The translations under genes were made by a program, and so were the position numbers. From CAYQDR01 sp964416315 (GTDB lineage: Bacteria; Methylomirabilota; Methylomirabilia; Rokubacteriales; DASRDR01): a stretch of 27,484 bases of DNA. The notes under the pieces are model-generated. The model saw only the letters and a list, made by a program, of their open reading frames with translations. It had not been told where the DNA came from and searched no databases. Of the stretch, positions 14,807 to 22,187 are shown one piece after another. Position 1 is the stretch's first letter. Each line of letters opens with the position of its first letter. The stretch is from positions 1-27,484 of the forward strand of contig CAYQDR010000061.1 in NCBI GenBank assembly GCA_964416315.1, given 5' to 3'.

Positions 14807-15649
14807 TCAGTCCAGCCAGGCGAGAATGCAGTCGGCGAGCGCGGCGGGCGCGTCGAGCGTCACGTGATGGCAGGCGCCCGGTAGCTCCTCGAACCGCGCC
14901 GAGGGGATGAGCTTCGCCATGCGCTCGGCGACGTCGCGGGGCAGGACCGCGCTCCCCTCACCCCGCACGATCAGCGTCGGTGCGGCGATCCGGGGAAGGA
15001 GCGGCCACGCGTCCACCGGCACGCGCGTCCGCTCGCACGCCGGATCGAAACGGTAGACCCAGCGGTCCGGGCCGAGGCGGCGGATCCCGCGCGCCCCGAT
15101 GGCCCGGACGAGCGCCGGGGGCGCGGTCGTCTCGGGGGGCATCAGGCGGAAGCGGCGCAGCGCGGCCGCCCGGCTCGGGAACTCGCGCCGCGGCCGCTCG
15201 GGGCGCGCCTGGAACTCGAGCAGCCGACGGACATTCACCATCGGCTTCGCGTCCACGACGACGAGCCGCGCGAGCCGATCGGGGTGCCAGGCGGCGAATA
15301 CCAGCGCCGCGTGGCCACCCATCGAGTGCCCGGCCACGACGACGCGGTCGAGCCCGAGGCGCTCGATCACGCCGACGAGGTCCGCTACGAAGTCCTCGGT
15401 CCGGTAGGCCGGCGGGCGGGGCCACTCGCTCCGGCCGTGCCCGCGCCAGTCGAGGGCGAGGACGCGGAACCGCGGGACGAGGCGGCGGGCCACGGGATCC
15501 CACCAGTGGGCATGGGCCGAGGAGCCGTGGAGCGCGAGCAAGGGCGCGCCCCGACCGCCCCAGTCGCGGTACCGGAGGCGGAGGCCGTTGACGGTGACGA
15601 AGCGGTCGCGCGGCGCGGGAGCGGGCGGGGACGCGGCGGACCTGCGCAT
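14807..15649 (-). CDS. Alpha/beta hydrolase
   Basis: This 280-residue cytoplasmic enzyme has the alpha/beta hydrolase fold. The oxyanion segment is LALHGSSAHAHWW (41-50), the nucleophile elbow VAGHSMGGHAAL (Ser109) and the late histidine LPGACHHVTLDAP (His261). The canonical acid position after strand 7 reads RGEGSAVLP, with no Asp there, so another acidic residue may serve. It resembles the epoxide hydrolase, haloperoxidase and MhpC-type ester or C-C bond hydrolases, and the substrate is not clear. The ATG is 8 bases downstream of a perfect TATAAT on the minus strand, with no ribosome binding site. The divergent SDR gene starts only 34 bases away, so the two genes share a very short promoter region. 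Confidence 0.88.
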   Translation of the reverse strand: MRRSAASPPAPAPRDRFVTVNGLRLRYRDWGGRGAPLLALHGSSAHAHWWDPVARRLVPRFRVLALDWRGHGRSEWPRPPAYRTEDFVADLVGVIERLGLDRVVVAGHSMGGHAALVFAAWHPDRLARLVVVDAKPMVNVRRLLEFQARPERPRREFPSRAAALRRFRLMPPETTAPPALVRAIGARGIRRLGPDRWVYRFDPACERTRVPVDAWPLLPRIAAPTLIVRGEGSAVLPRDVAERMAKLIPSARFEELPGACHHVTLDAPAALADCILAWLD

Positions 15650-15683
15650 CGACCCCCATTATATGCGTGCTACGATCACCGGC
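15650..15683. promoter_or_regulatory. 34-base divergent promoter, both transcripts leaderless-like
   Basis: Leftward: TATAAT (minus strand, 15663..15658) ends 8 bases before the hydrolase ATG. Rightward: TGC plus TACGAT (15668-15676) ends 7 bases before the SDR ATG at 15684. The two -10 regions are only 7 bases apart and the -35 regions would lie inside the opposite gene's start, so the two genes probably compete for polymerase. Confidence 0.5.
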
Positions 15684-16580
15684 ATGGCGACGGTCTTCGT
15701 GACCGGCGGTACGGGCTTCGTCGGGCGGGCCGTCGTGCGCGCGCTCCGCGGGCGCGGCCACCAGGTCCGTTGCCTGGTCCGTCCCGGATCGGAACGCCGG
15801 CTCGCGCCAGAGACCGGTGTGGAGGCCGTCGCCGGCGACGTGACCGTGCCGGCCGGGCTCGCCGACGTGCTGCGAGGCACGGACGCCGTCGTACACCTGG
15901 TCGGTATCATCCGGGAGCACCGGCGGCGCGGGGTGACGTTCGAGCGCCTGCACACGGAGGCGACGCGTCACGTCCTCGCCGCCGCGCAGGCGGCCGGCGT
16001 CCGGCGCGTCGTCCACATGAGCGCGCTCGGGACCCGGCCCGACGCCCGGAGCCGCTACCACCAGACCAAGTGGGCGGCCGAGGAGGCCGTCCGGGCGAGC
16101 GGGCTCGCCTGGACCATCTTCCGCCCTTCTGTGATCTTCGGTCCCGGCGACGGCTTCGTCACGCTCCTCACGCGGCTCGTCCGCTGGTTCCCGGTGGTCC
16201 CGGTCATCGGGGACGGGCGGAACCGCCTTCAGCCGGTGGCCGTCGAGACGGTGGCGGCCGGCTTTGCCGGGGCGCTCGATCGCCCCGCCACGGCGGGGCA
16301 GGTCTTCGATGTCGGCGGGCCGCGCGCCTACGCCTTCGACGAGGTCCTGGACGAGGTCGGTGCGGTGCTCGGCCGCCGCCGCGTCCCGAAGCTCCACCAC
16401 CCTGTGGGGCTCATGGCCCCGGTCGTCCGCCTGCTGGAGGGGATCCCGGCGTTCCCGCTGACGAGCGACCAGCTCCTGATGCTCGGCGAGGACAACACCT
16501 GCGACCCTGTGCCCTTCCACCGGACGTTCGAGCTCACGCCGGTCGAGTTCGCCGCCGGGATCCGCGCCTACCTCCGCTGA
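15684..16580 (+). CDS. NAD(P)-binding extended/atypical SDR (epimerase-like, NDUFA9-like)
   Basis: A Rossmann-fold protein of 298 residues. It starts MATVFVTGGTGFVGRAVVRAL, so the dinucleotide motif GxxGxxG (residues 8-14) is complete. It carries RCLVRPGSE, GDVTVP, the VVHLVGII strand, HMSALGTRPDA, Tyr125-HQT-Lys129 (the YxxxK pair) and FRPSVIFGPGDGFVTLL. This resembles the NAD-dependent epimerase/dehydratase group that includes complex I NDUFA9-like proteins and NmrA-like sensors, often acting on sugar nucleotides, quinone-related or carotenoid substrates. The start is fixed by the motif and by the leaderless-type -10 TACGAT 7 bases upstream; an in-frame ATG at 15663 would add 7 residues. 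A strong hairpin follows. The substrate is unknown. Confidence 0.88.
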   Translation: MATVFVTGGTGFVGRAVVRALRGRGHQVRCLVRPGSERRLAPETGVEAVAGDVTVPAGLADVLRGTDAVVHLVGIIREHRRRGVTFERLHTEATRHVLAAAQAAGVRRVVHMSALGTRPDARSRYHQTKWAAEEAVRASGLAWTIFRPSVIFGPGDGFVTLLTRLVRWFPVVPVIGDGRNRLQPVAVETVAAGFAGALDRPATAGQVFDVGGPRAYAFDEVLDEVGAVLGRRRVPKLHHPVGLMAPVVRLLEGIPAFPLTSDQLLMLGEDNTCDPVPFHRTFELTPVEFAAGIRAYLR

Positions 16581-16588
16581 TCCCCACG

Positions 16589-16616
16589 GGCCCGCCGGCG
16601 ACGCTGCCGGCGGGCC
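16589..16616. terminator. Bidirectional hairpin between convergent genes
   Basis: GGCCCGCCGGC and GCCGGCGGGCC form an 11-base-pair stem with a 6-base loop between the stop of the rightward SDR gene and the end of the leftward helical-protein gene. It can serve both strands. Confidence 0.7.
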
Positions 16617-16623
16617 TCCCTAG

Positions 16624-16923
16624 CTAGGCCACCTCCTCGAGCGCCGGGGCGTCGGCCGGCACGGGCACCGCGGCCGCGCGCGCCCAGAGCCGGGACAGCT
16701 CGGCAAGACCCCGGCGCCATTGGACGAGCGTGGCGTCGGCCTGGCGCAGCGCCTCGTAGAGCTCGCCGACCTCCCGCTCCGCGCGGTCCAGGGCCGCGCG
16801 CCAGCCGGGGTCCGCCGCCCCGAGAGCCTCGAGCCCGCCGGGCGCGTAACGTCGCGCCATCTCCTCGTGCAGGGCTTCGAGGTCCGCGCGCGCCATCATT
16901 TCGAGGAAACCGACTCGCGCCAT
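16624..16923 (-). CDS. Small helical protein, unknown function
   Basis: A 99-residue, mostly helical soluble protein: MARVGFLEMMARADLEALHEEMARRY, then a loop (APGGLEALGAADPGW), then a long amphipathic helix (RAALDRAEREVGELYEALRQADATLVQWRRGLAELSRLWARA) and a short proline tail. There are no cysteines, signal peptide or membrane segment. The heptad-like spacing of Leu/Ala suggests a coiled coil or helical bundle. AAGGAGG about 9 bases before the ATG is a good ribosome binding site, so it uses led translation, unlike several neighbours. It is transcribed away from the chromate-type operon across a shared intergenic region with a TTGACA on its own strand (16976..16971), so it may be co-regulated with the operon. 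No family assignment. Confidence 0.7.
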   Translation of the reverse strand: MARVGFLEMMARADLEALHEEMARRYAPGGLEALGAADPGWRAALDRAEREVGELYEALRQADATLVQWRRGLAELSRLWARAAAVPVPADAPALEEVA

Positions 16924-17034
16924 CGGACATCGCCTCCTTCCACCCGTAGCTCAACACGTGACGAGCCACATGTCAAGCCCCCAGATGGGCTCTTGACAAG
17001 GTAACAGCTGTTACTCGATAGTAACCACGGTGAC
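16924..17034. promoter_or_regulatory. Chromate-operon promoter with tandem GTAAC-N4-GTTAC operators
   Basis: Rightward: TTGACA (16993-16998), an 18-base spacer, then GATAGT (17017-17022). The spacer contains the perfect palindrome GTAACAGCTGTTAC (17001-17014). A second, near-perfect copy GTAACCACGGTGAC (17021-17034) overlaps the start codon, exactly 20 bases downstream, so both face the same side of the helix. The predicted transcript start is at about 17030, the GTG of chrB. Leftward: TTGACA (minus strand 16976..16971) with a weak TGAGCT -10 for the helical protein. A repressor binding here would block the operon promoter; ChrB itself is a candidate because ChrB proteins are known chromate-responsive regulators. 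Confidence 0.65.
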
Positions 17035-17995
17035 GTCTCCGGTACGCTGGCTCCTTCTGATGGTGAGCCTCCCGCCCTCGCCCTCGCGCCACCGCGTGCG
17101 CGTCTGGCGGAAGCTCCGCGCGCTCGGCGCCGTCGCGCTCAAGCCGTCGGTGTACCTCCTCCCCGCGACGCCGGCGACGACGGAGCAGTTCCAGTGGCTC
17201 ACCCAGGAGATCCAGAGCTGCGGCGGCAACGCGACCCTCGTCCATGCCCAGGGGATCGAGAGCCACCCCGACGCCCGGCTCATCGCGATGTTCCAGGAGG
17301 CGCGGCGCGCGGCCTTCGCGCCCGTGCTCGCGGCGTGCCGCGAGCTGCTCGCCCGGCTCGACCGGCGCGACCGGGCCGACGACGGGAAGGGGCCCGACGC
17401 GCTCCAGGGTCGGTTGCGCCGCCTCCGCCAGGAACTGGACCGTCTCGCAGCCGTCGACTACTTCGCGGCGCCCGAGGGGCGGGACGCGCAACGGCTGTGG
17501 GAGACCTGCCGACGCCGGCTCGAGGCCCGCGGCCGTCAGGGCGCGCGGGCGAAGGGGCCGGACGCGGCCGAGACGCCGCGGGGGGCGCGCTGGGTCACGC
17601 GGGAGCGGCCCCACGTGGATCGCGTCGCGTCGGCCTGGTGCATCAAGCGCTTCATCGATCCGGGCGCGAGCTTCGGGTTCGTCCCCGAGGGACAGATCCC
17701 GCCCGGCGCGATCGCGTTCGACATGCTCGGCGCCGCGTACGGCCACGAGGGCGAAGACTGCACGCTCGAGACCCTGGTGCGGCGCTTCCGCCTCCAGGAC
17801 CGGCGCCTCCGCGACATCGCGGAGATCGTCCACGACGCGGATCTGGGCGACGGGAAATTCGAGCGGTCCGAGGCCGCCGGCGTGGACCTCGCCGTGCGCG
17901 GGCTCCTGGCGCTGGCGAAGCACGACGCCGAAGTCCTGGAGCGTGGGATCGAGCTCTTCGACGGGCTGTACGCCGCCCTGGGAGAGCGGAGATGA
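17030..17995 (+). CDS. chrB: Chromate resistance/regulatory protein ChrB
   Basis: A 321-residue ChrB, the standard two-domain form. The N-terminal part (about 1-170) has the ChrB start WLLLMVSLPPSPSRHRVRVWRKLRALGAVALKPSVYLLP followed by Arg-rich helices. The C-terminal ChrB domain begins at about residue 187 (RWVTRERPHVDRVASAWCIKRFIDPGASFGFVPEG) with FDMLGAAYGHEGEDCTLETLVRRFRL, HDADLG and ELFDGLYAAL. ChrB is known in other bacteria as a chromate-sensing regulator needed for full resistance. The GTG start lies about 8 bases after the -10 hexamer, so the message is probably leaderless; an ATG at 17060 is an alternative but would lose the first strand. The operators overlap its start, which fits autoregulation. 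Its stop overlaps the chrA start (ATGA). Confidence 0.9.
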   Translation: MTSPVRWLLLMVSLPPSPSRHRVRVWRKLRALGAVALKPSVYLLPATPATTEQFQWLTQEIQSCGGNATLVHAQGIESHPDARLIAMFQEARRAAFAPVLAACRELLARLDRRDRADDGKGPDALQGRLRRLRQELDRLAAVDYFAAPEGRDAQRLWETCRRRLEARGRQGARAKGPDAAETPRGARWVTRERPHVDRVASAWCIKRFIDPGASFGFVPEGQIPPGAIAFDMLGAAYGHEGEDCTLETLVRRFRLQDRRLRDIAEIVHDADLGDGKFERSEAAGVDLAVRGLLALAKHDAEVLERGIELFDGLYAALGERR

Positions 17996-19248
17996 GCCAC
18001 CCCGGCCTGCCTCACCACGGCCCTGACGAGCGCAAAGGGGGAGCACCCGGCTCCCGTCCCTCCCCGGAGGGGTGGGACCCGGTGACCGCGAGCCGCCCGG
18101 CCGGCCTCGCCCCCGTGGTCCGCTACTTCCTCTACCTCGGGGCCCTCGGATTCGGCGGGCCGGTGGCGCTCGTCGGCTACATGCAGCGGGACCTAGTCGA
18201 GCGCCGCGGGTGGTTCACGAAGGACGAGTACCTCAAGGGGCTCGCCCTCTCCCAGCTGGCCCCGGGACCGCTCGCCGCCCAGCTCGCGATCTGCCTCGGG
18301 TACGTGCAGGCACGCGTCTGGGGGGCGACGGTGGTCGGGCTTGCGTTCATCCTTCCGTCGTTCCTGATGACGGTGGCGATCGGCTGGATCTACGTGCGCT
18401 ACGGGGGGCTTCCGGGAATGCAGGCGGCGTTCTACGGCGTCGGGGCGGCCGTCATCGGGATCATCGTGCGCTCCGCCTACAAGCTCGGACGCATAACGCT
18501 GGGACCCGACCCGTTGCTCTGGGGCGTCTTCGCGGTGATGGCCATCGTCACGGCCTGGACGGAGTCGGAGATCGCCACGCTGTTCATCCTCTGCGGCCTC
18601 GTGGTGTTGCTCGTCCAAGCGCCGCCGCGCCGGGTGAGGGCGTGGCTGGCCCCGCACCGGCTCCTCGCAGCCATTCCCTGGCCGACCCTTCTCCAGGGGC
18701 TCGGCCAGCCGGCGGGCGGCGGGACGCTGGCGCAGATCTTGTGGTTCTTCGCCAAGGCCGGCGCCTTCGTCTTCGGAAGCGGCCTCGCCATCGTCCCGTT
18801 CCTCTACGGCGGCGTCGTCCAGGAGTACCGCTGGCTCGACGACCGGCAGTTCCTCGACGCCGTCGCCGTCGCCATGCTGACGCCGGGCCCCGTGGTGATC
18901 ACGGTGGCGTTCATCGGCTATCTCGTCGCCGGCTTCGGCGGCGCCGTGGCGGCGGCGGTCGGCGTGTTCCTACCGGTCTATCTCTTCGTCGTCGTGCCGT
19001 ACCCCTGGTTCGACCGCTGGAGCGCGAACCCGCAGGTGCAGGCCTTCGTCCGCGGCGTGACCGCGGCGGCCGCCGGCGCCATCGCCGGCGCCTGTTACGT
19101 CCTCGGGAAGCGCGCCATCTTCGACGTCCCGACACTGGTCGTCGCCCTCGTGGCGCTCGCCGTCACCTCACGGTTCCGGATCCCCGAGCCCCTGCTCATC
19201 GGGGCCGCGGCGGCCGCCGGGCTCCTGATCTTCTCGACGCCGCGATGA
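17992..19248 (+). CDS. chrA: Chromate efflux transporter ChrA
   Basis: An inner-membrane exporter of 418 residues (long-chain CHR family), expected to expel chromate and perhaps sulfate-like oxyanions. It has two homologous CHR domains. The N-terminal one contains FLYLGALGFGGPVALVGYMQRDLVERRGWFTKDEYLKGLALSQLAPGPLAAQLAICLGY; the C-terminal one contains FFAKAGAFVFGSGLAIVPFLYGGVVQEYRWLDDRQFLDAVAVAMLTPGPVVITVAFIGY. The repeated FGxG and APGP/TPGP motifs are the family hallmarks, and about ten hydrophobic segments are visible. The ATG overlaps the chrB stop as ATGA, which favours this start. A GTG at 18082 (VTASRPAGL) is an alternative that removes a polar, Pro/Gly-rich N-terminus of 30 residues. 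Confidence 0.93.
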   Translation: MSHPGLPHHGPDERKGGAPGSRPSPEGWDPVTASRPAGLAPVVRYFLYLGALGFGGPVALVGYMQRDLVERRGWFTKDEYLKGLALSQLAPGPLAAQLAICLGYVQARVWGATVVGLAFILPSFLMTVAIGWIYVRYGGLPGMQAAFYGVGAAVIGIIVRSAYKLGRITLGPDPLLWGVFAVMAIVTAWTESEIATLFILCGLVVLLVQAPPRRVRAWLAPHRLLAAIPWPTLLQGLGQPAGGGTLAQILWFFAKAGAFVFGSGLAIVPFLYGGVVQEYRWLDDRQFLDAVAVAMLTPGPVVITVAFIGYLVAGFGGAVAAAVGVFLPVYLFVVVPYPWFDRWSANPQVQAFVRGVTAAAAGAIAGACYVLGKRAIFDVPTLVVALVALAVTSRFRIPEPLLIGAAAAAGLLIFSTPR

Positions 19249-19264
19249 CAAAGAGGTCACCACC

Positions 19265-19681
19265 ATGACGCCTGCCCGCACCGTCGTATTCGTCTGCCCC
19301 CATGGGGCGGCAAAGAGCGTGCTGGCCGCCGCCTACTTCCAGCGGCTCGCGGACGCGCGCGGAGCTCGCCTGCGCGCGGTGGTCGCGGGCACCGAACCCG
19401 ACCCCGAGGTCGCGCCCGGGGTCGCGGCGGCGCTCCTCGCCGAAGGCCTGGACGTCCAGGGGCTCCGGCCGCGGCGCGTGACGGCGGACGAGCTCGCCGC
19501 CGCCCGCCGCGTCGTCTCCCTGGGCGCCGACCTGGAAAGCCTCGCACGGCCCGGACTCCTCATCACGCGGTGGGACGACGTGCCGTCGATGACCGCCGAC
19601 CTCGGAGCGGCACGCGAGCGGATCGCGGCTCGCGTCGCCGGGCTGCTCGACGAGCTCACCCGGACGGAGGGCCGGCCATGA
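19265..19681 (+). CDS. LMW-phosphatase/arsenate-reductase-like protein with CX5K
   Basis: A cytoplasmic protein of 138 residues with the low-molecular-weight tyrosine phosphatase fold. The P-loop reads FVCPHGAAKSVLAAAYF: the nucleophilic Cys11 is kept, but the usual Arg of CX5R is Lys17. A variant of this loop (CxHGxAKS) occurs in a subgroup of LMW-phosphatase-like proteins. The second half has RVVSLGADLE and ITRWDDVPSM, whose Asp could be the acid-loop residue. Loss of the Arg probably changes or weakens phosphate/arsenate binding, so the reaction is uncertain: a phosphatase, an oxyanion reductase or a binding protein are all possible. GAGGT lies about 10 bases before the ATG. It sits between chrA and a ChrB-like gene and its stop overlaps the next start (ATGA), so it belongs to the operon. 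Confidence 0.82.
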   Translation: MTPARTVVFVCPHGAAKSVLAAAYFQRLADARGARLRAVVAGTEPDPEVAPGVAAALLAEGLDVQGLRPRRVTADELAAARRVVSLGADLESLARPGLLITRWDDVPSMTADLGAARERIAARVAGLLDELTRTEGRP

Positions 19682-20115
19682 AGTGGGTCACCCGGGAGAA
19701 GGCCCGCGTGGACCGTATCGCCTGCCCCTGGCTGATCGCGCGGTTCATCGACCCCGCCCCCGAGTTCCTCTTTGTCGCGGCAGACCGGGTTTCCGAGGTC
19801 GCCCGGCGCGAGGGCGCGACCCCCTTCGACGTCGAAGGCGCGGAGCTTGGGCACCACGGCGACCGGTGCTCCTTCGACGCGTTCCTCGAGCGCTACCGGC
19901 TCGACGATCCCGCGCTGCACGCGCTGGCCCGGATCGTGCGCGGCGCCGACACGTCGGCCCGGGAGCTGACGCGGGAGTCGTGGGGCCTCTACGCGGTAGC
20001 CTCGGGCTTCCGGGAGATCGCGCGGGACGACCACGACAACATGGCGAAGCAGTTCTCCGTCTACGACGCGCTCTACGCCTACTGCCGCGCCGAACTCGCC
20101 GCCGGCGCCCGGTGA
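19678..20115 (+). CDS. Stand-alone ChrB C-terminal-domain protein
   Basis: A 145-residue protein consisting only of the ChrB C-terminal domain, beginning MKWVTREKARVDRIACPWLIARFIDP. It shares with the full-length ChrB of the same operon the patterns VTRExxxVDRxAxxWxIxRFIDP, FDVEGAELGHHGDRCSFDAFLERYRL (compare FDMLGAAYGHEGEDCTLETLVRRFRL) and IVRGADT. A Cys follows the IA pair (ACPWLI), at the position where the full-length protein has SAW. Its ATG overlaps the upstream stop and its own stop overlaps the next GTG (GTGA), so it is tightly coupled. Such short ChrB-domain proteins accompany chromate clusters and are thought to bind metal or to form part of the response. The enzymatic role is not established. 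Confidence 0.88.
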   Translation: MKWVTREKARVDRIACPWLIARFIDPAPEFLFVAADRVSEVARREGATPFDVEGAELGHHGDRCSFDAFLERYRLDDPALHALARIVRGADTSARELTRESWGLYAVASGFREIARDDHDNMAKQFSVYDALYAYCRAELAAGAR

Positions 20116-21371
20116 CGACCACGCCGACGCCGCCCGCCGCCCGCCGCGTGGAGCCCACCGCCGCCCTGGTCTTCGCCGCCAAGGCGGCGCGGACCTTCTG
20201 CTACGGCTTCCTCGGGGTCCTCTTTCCGGTCCATCTCAGCACGCTGGGGCTCGGGCCCGAGGGGATCGGGGTCGCCGTGGCCCTGACGCTCGCCGGCACC
20301 GCCGCGATGACCGTCGCGCTCCGGCGGCCGGCCGAGCGGCTCGGCGCCCGCGCCGTCCTGATGGGCCTGGCCACCCTCATCGTCGTCTCCGGGGCGCTGT
20401 TCGCGGTGACGCGACATCCGGCCCTCGCCGTCGCGGCCGCGGTCATCGGCAACCTCGCCGTGAGCGTGGGGGAGACCGGCCCGTTCCTCACGATCGAGCA
20501 GGTCCTCGTGGCGCGGGCCGCGGCCGGGCCGGGGCTGACCGCGGCGATGAGCCGCTACAACCTGGTGGGCTACGCCGCGGCGGCACTCGGGGCGCTGAGC
20601 GTGACGGCGGCGGCGCGACCCGGCGCGGGAGGCCCGGCGACGCTCACGTACCAGCCGCTCTTCTGGCTCTTCGCCGCGAGCGGGGTCGTGCAGATCCTCC
20701 TCTACGCGCGACTCGCGCCCCTGACGGCCGGCACGCCCGTCCTCGCGCGGCGGCCGCTCCCCTCCCGCGGGCTCATCTACCGGCTGGCGGCCCTGTTCGC
20801 GCTCGACGCCCTCGCGGGCGGGTTCGTGGTCCAGAGCCTCGTCGCCTACTGGTTCTTCGTCCACTTCGGGCTGGACCTGCCCGCGCTGGGCGGGATCTTC
20901 TTCGGCACGCACGTGCTCACGGCGCTCTCGTTCCTCCTCGCCCCCCGCGCCGCGGCGCGGCTCGGCCTCGTCAACACGATGGTCTTCTCGCATCTCGTCT
21001 CGAACGCGATCCTGATGGCCATCGCGTTCGCGCCGACCGCCACCGTCGCCGTGTCGCTCCTGCTCGCGCGGCACCTGCTCTCGCAGATGGACGTGCCCAC
21101 GCGCCAGGCCTACCTCATGGGCGCCGTCCTCGACCACGAGCGCGAGGCGGCGGCCGCGATCACGAACGCCGCGCGCACCGTCGCCCAGTCGCTCACGCCC
21201 GCGGTCACGGGGTTCGTCATGCAGGCCGTCCACGTCTCGGCGCCCTTCGTGCTGGGCGGCGGCCTGAAGATCGTCTACGACCTGCTCCTCTACGCGACTC
21301 TCCGAGGCGTGAAGCCGCGCGACGAAGCGGCCCGGGCGGCGGGGATCAGGTCCGGCGGGCGCGGGGGCTGA
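20112..21371 (+). CDS. MFS transporter of the chromate-type operon
   Basis: A 12-helix inner-membrane permease of 419 residues. The first helices include FAAKAARTFCYGFLGVLFPVHLSTLGL and the loop RRPAERLGAR, matching the MFS signature between helices 2 and 3. Later helices include LFALDALAGGFVVQSLVAYWFFVHFG, FFGTHVLTALSFLLAPRAAARLGLVNTMVFSHLVSN and LLLARHLLSQMDVPTRQAYLMGAVLDHEREAAAAITNAARTVAQSLTPAVTGFVM. The SQMDVPTRQ motif is shared with a group of uncharacterised MFS proteins. It starts at GTG, overlapping the ChrB-like stop as GTGA, and is the last gene of the five-gene unit; it is likely to move the product or substrate of the phosphatase-like protein. Its 3' end overlaps the convergent SDR gene by 26 bases. 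Confidence 0.88.
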   Translation: MTTTPTPPAARRVEPTAALVFAAKAARTFCYGFLGVLFPVHLSTLGLGPEGIGVAVALTLAGTAAMTVALRRPAERLGARAVLMGLATLIVVSGALFAVTRHPALAVAAAVIGNLAVSVGETGPFLTIEQVLVARAAAGPGLTAAMSRYNLVGYAAAALGALSVTAAARPGAGGPATLTYQPLFWLFAASGVVQILLYARLAPLTAGTPVLARRPLPSRGLIYRLAALFALDALAGGFVVQSLVAYWFFVHFGLDLPALGGIFFGTHVLTALSFLLAPRAAARLGLVNTMVFSHLVSNAILMAIAFAPTATVAVSLLLARHLLSQMDVPTRQAYLMGAVLDHEREAAAAITNAARTVAQSLTPAVTGFVMQAVHVSAPFVLGGGLKIVYDLLLYATLRGVKPRDEAARAAGIRSGGRGG

Positions 21372-22143
21372 GGGCGAGGAGGAGCCGGTCCACGAGGCCC
21401 GGCGCGATGTCGTTCGCGAGGAAGAGCAGCCGCGCGGGCGGATAGGGGTGGACCTCCGCGCGCGGGCGGCGGAGCGCGCGGACGATCGCCCGCGCGACGT
21501 GCTCCGCGCTCTGGATGGGACCCCCCCGCCCGGGCACGCCGAGCCGGTTCACCTCGACCTCGTGGAACTCGGTCGCCGTCCCGATCGGGCACACGCACGT
21601 CACGGAGATCCCCTCGCCGCGGAGCTCCATCCGGAGCGCCTCGGAGAGGCCCACGAGCGCGAACTTCGAGGCGACGTACGCCGCGCGGAAGGGGCTCGCG
21701 CGCTTCCCGACGACCGACGCGACGTTGACGACGTGACCCGAGCGCTGGCGCTGCATGTGGGGGAGCACGGCCAGGACCCCGTAGACCGCGCCGAGGAAGT
21801 TCACCCGCATCAGCCAGTCGAACTCCGCCGCGCTCGTCTCGCCGACCCCGGCCAGGAGCCCGATCCCGGCGTTGTTCACGAGGACGTCGAGCCGCCCCCA
21901 CTCGGCCACCGTGCCATCCACGAGCGCCCGCACCGCCGCCTCGTCAGCGACGTCGGTGGGCACGACCCGCGCCTCGCCCCCCGCCGCGCGGACATCATCC
22001 GCGACGCGCTCGAGCCGGTCCTTCCGGCGGGCCGCCAGCGCCACGCGCATCCCTGCCCGCCCGCAGGCGACGGCCGTGGCGGCGCCGATGCCGCTCGAGG
22101 CACCGGTGACGACGACTACCGCGCCACGCAGGTCACGGGGCAT
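21346..22143 (-). CDS. Short-chain dehydrogenase/reductase
   Basis: A classical SDR of 265 residues. The N-terminal dinucleotide motif is TGASSGIG (13-20), followed by AARRKDRLE (an Arg pair typical of NADP preference), NNAG in VLVNNAGIG, and the active site with Ser in VNVASVVG plus Tyr156-VAS-Lys160. The C-terminus is hydrophobic (PPARLLFLANDIAPGLVDRLLLAL), as in membrane-associated SDRs that act on lipids or sterols. The substrate is unknown. No ribosome binding site or -10 is obvious before the ATG. The gene begins 44 bases after the stop of the radical SAM gene in the same direction, so it is probably co-transcribed. Its 3' end overlaps the convergent MFS gene by 26 bases. Confidence 0.92.
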   Translation of the reverse strand: MPRDLRGAVVVVTGASSGIGAATAVACGRAGMRVALAARRKDRLERVADDVRAAGGEARVVPTDVADEAAVRALVDGTVAEWGRLDVLVNNAGIGLLAGVGETSAAEFDWLMRVNFLGAVYGVLAVLPHMQRQRSGHVVNVASVVGKRASPFRAAYVASKFALVGLSEALRMELRGEGISVTCVCPIGTATEFHEVEVNRLGVPGRGGPIQSAEHVARAIVRALRRPRAEVHPYPPARLLFLANDIAPGLVDRLLLALSPRARRT

Positions 22144-22187
22144 GGAGGGCTCGGAGCGGCTCGAGGGTCAGTCGGGCGCCGGGGCGC

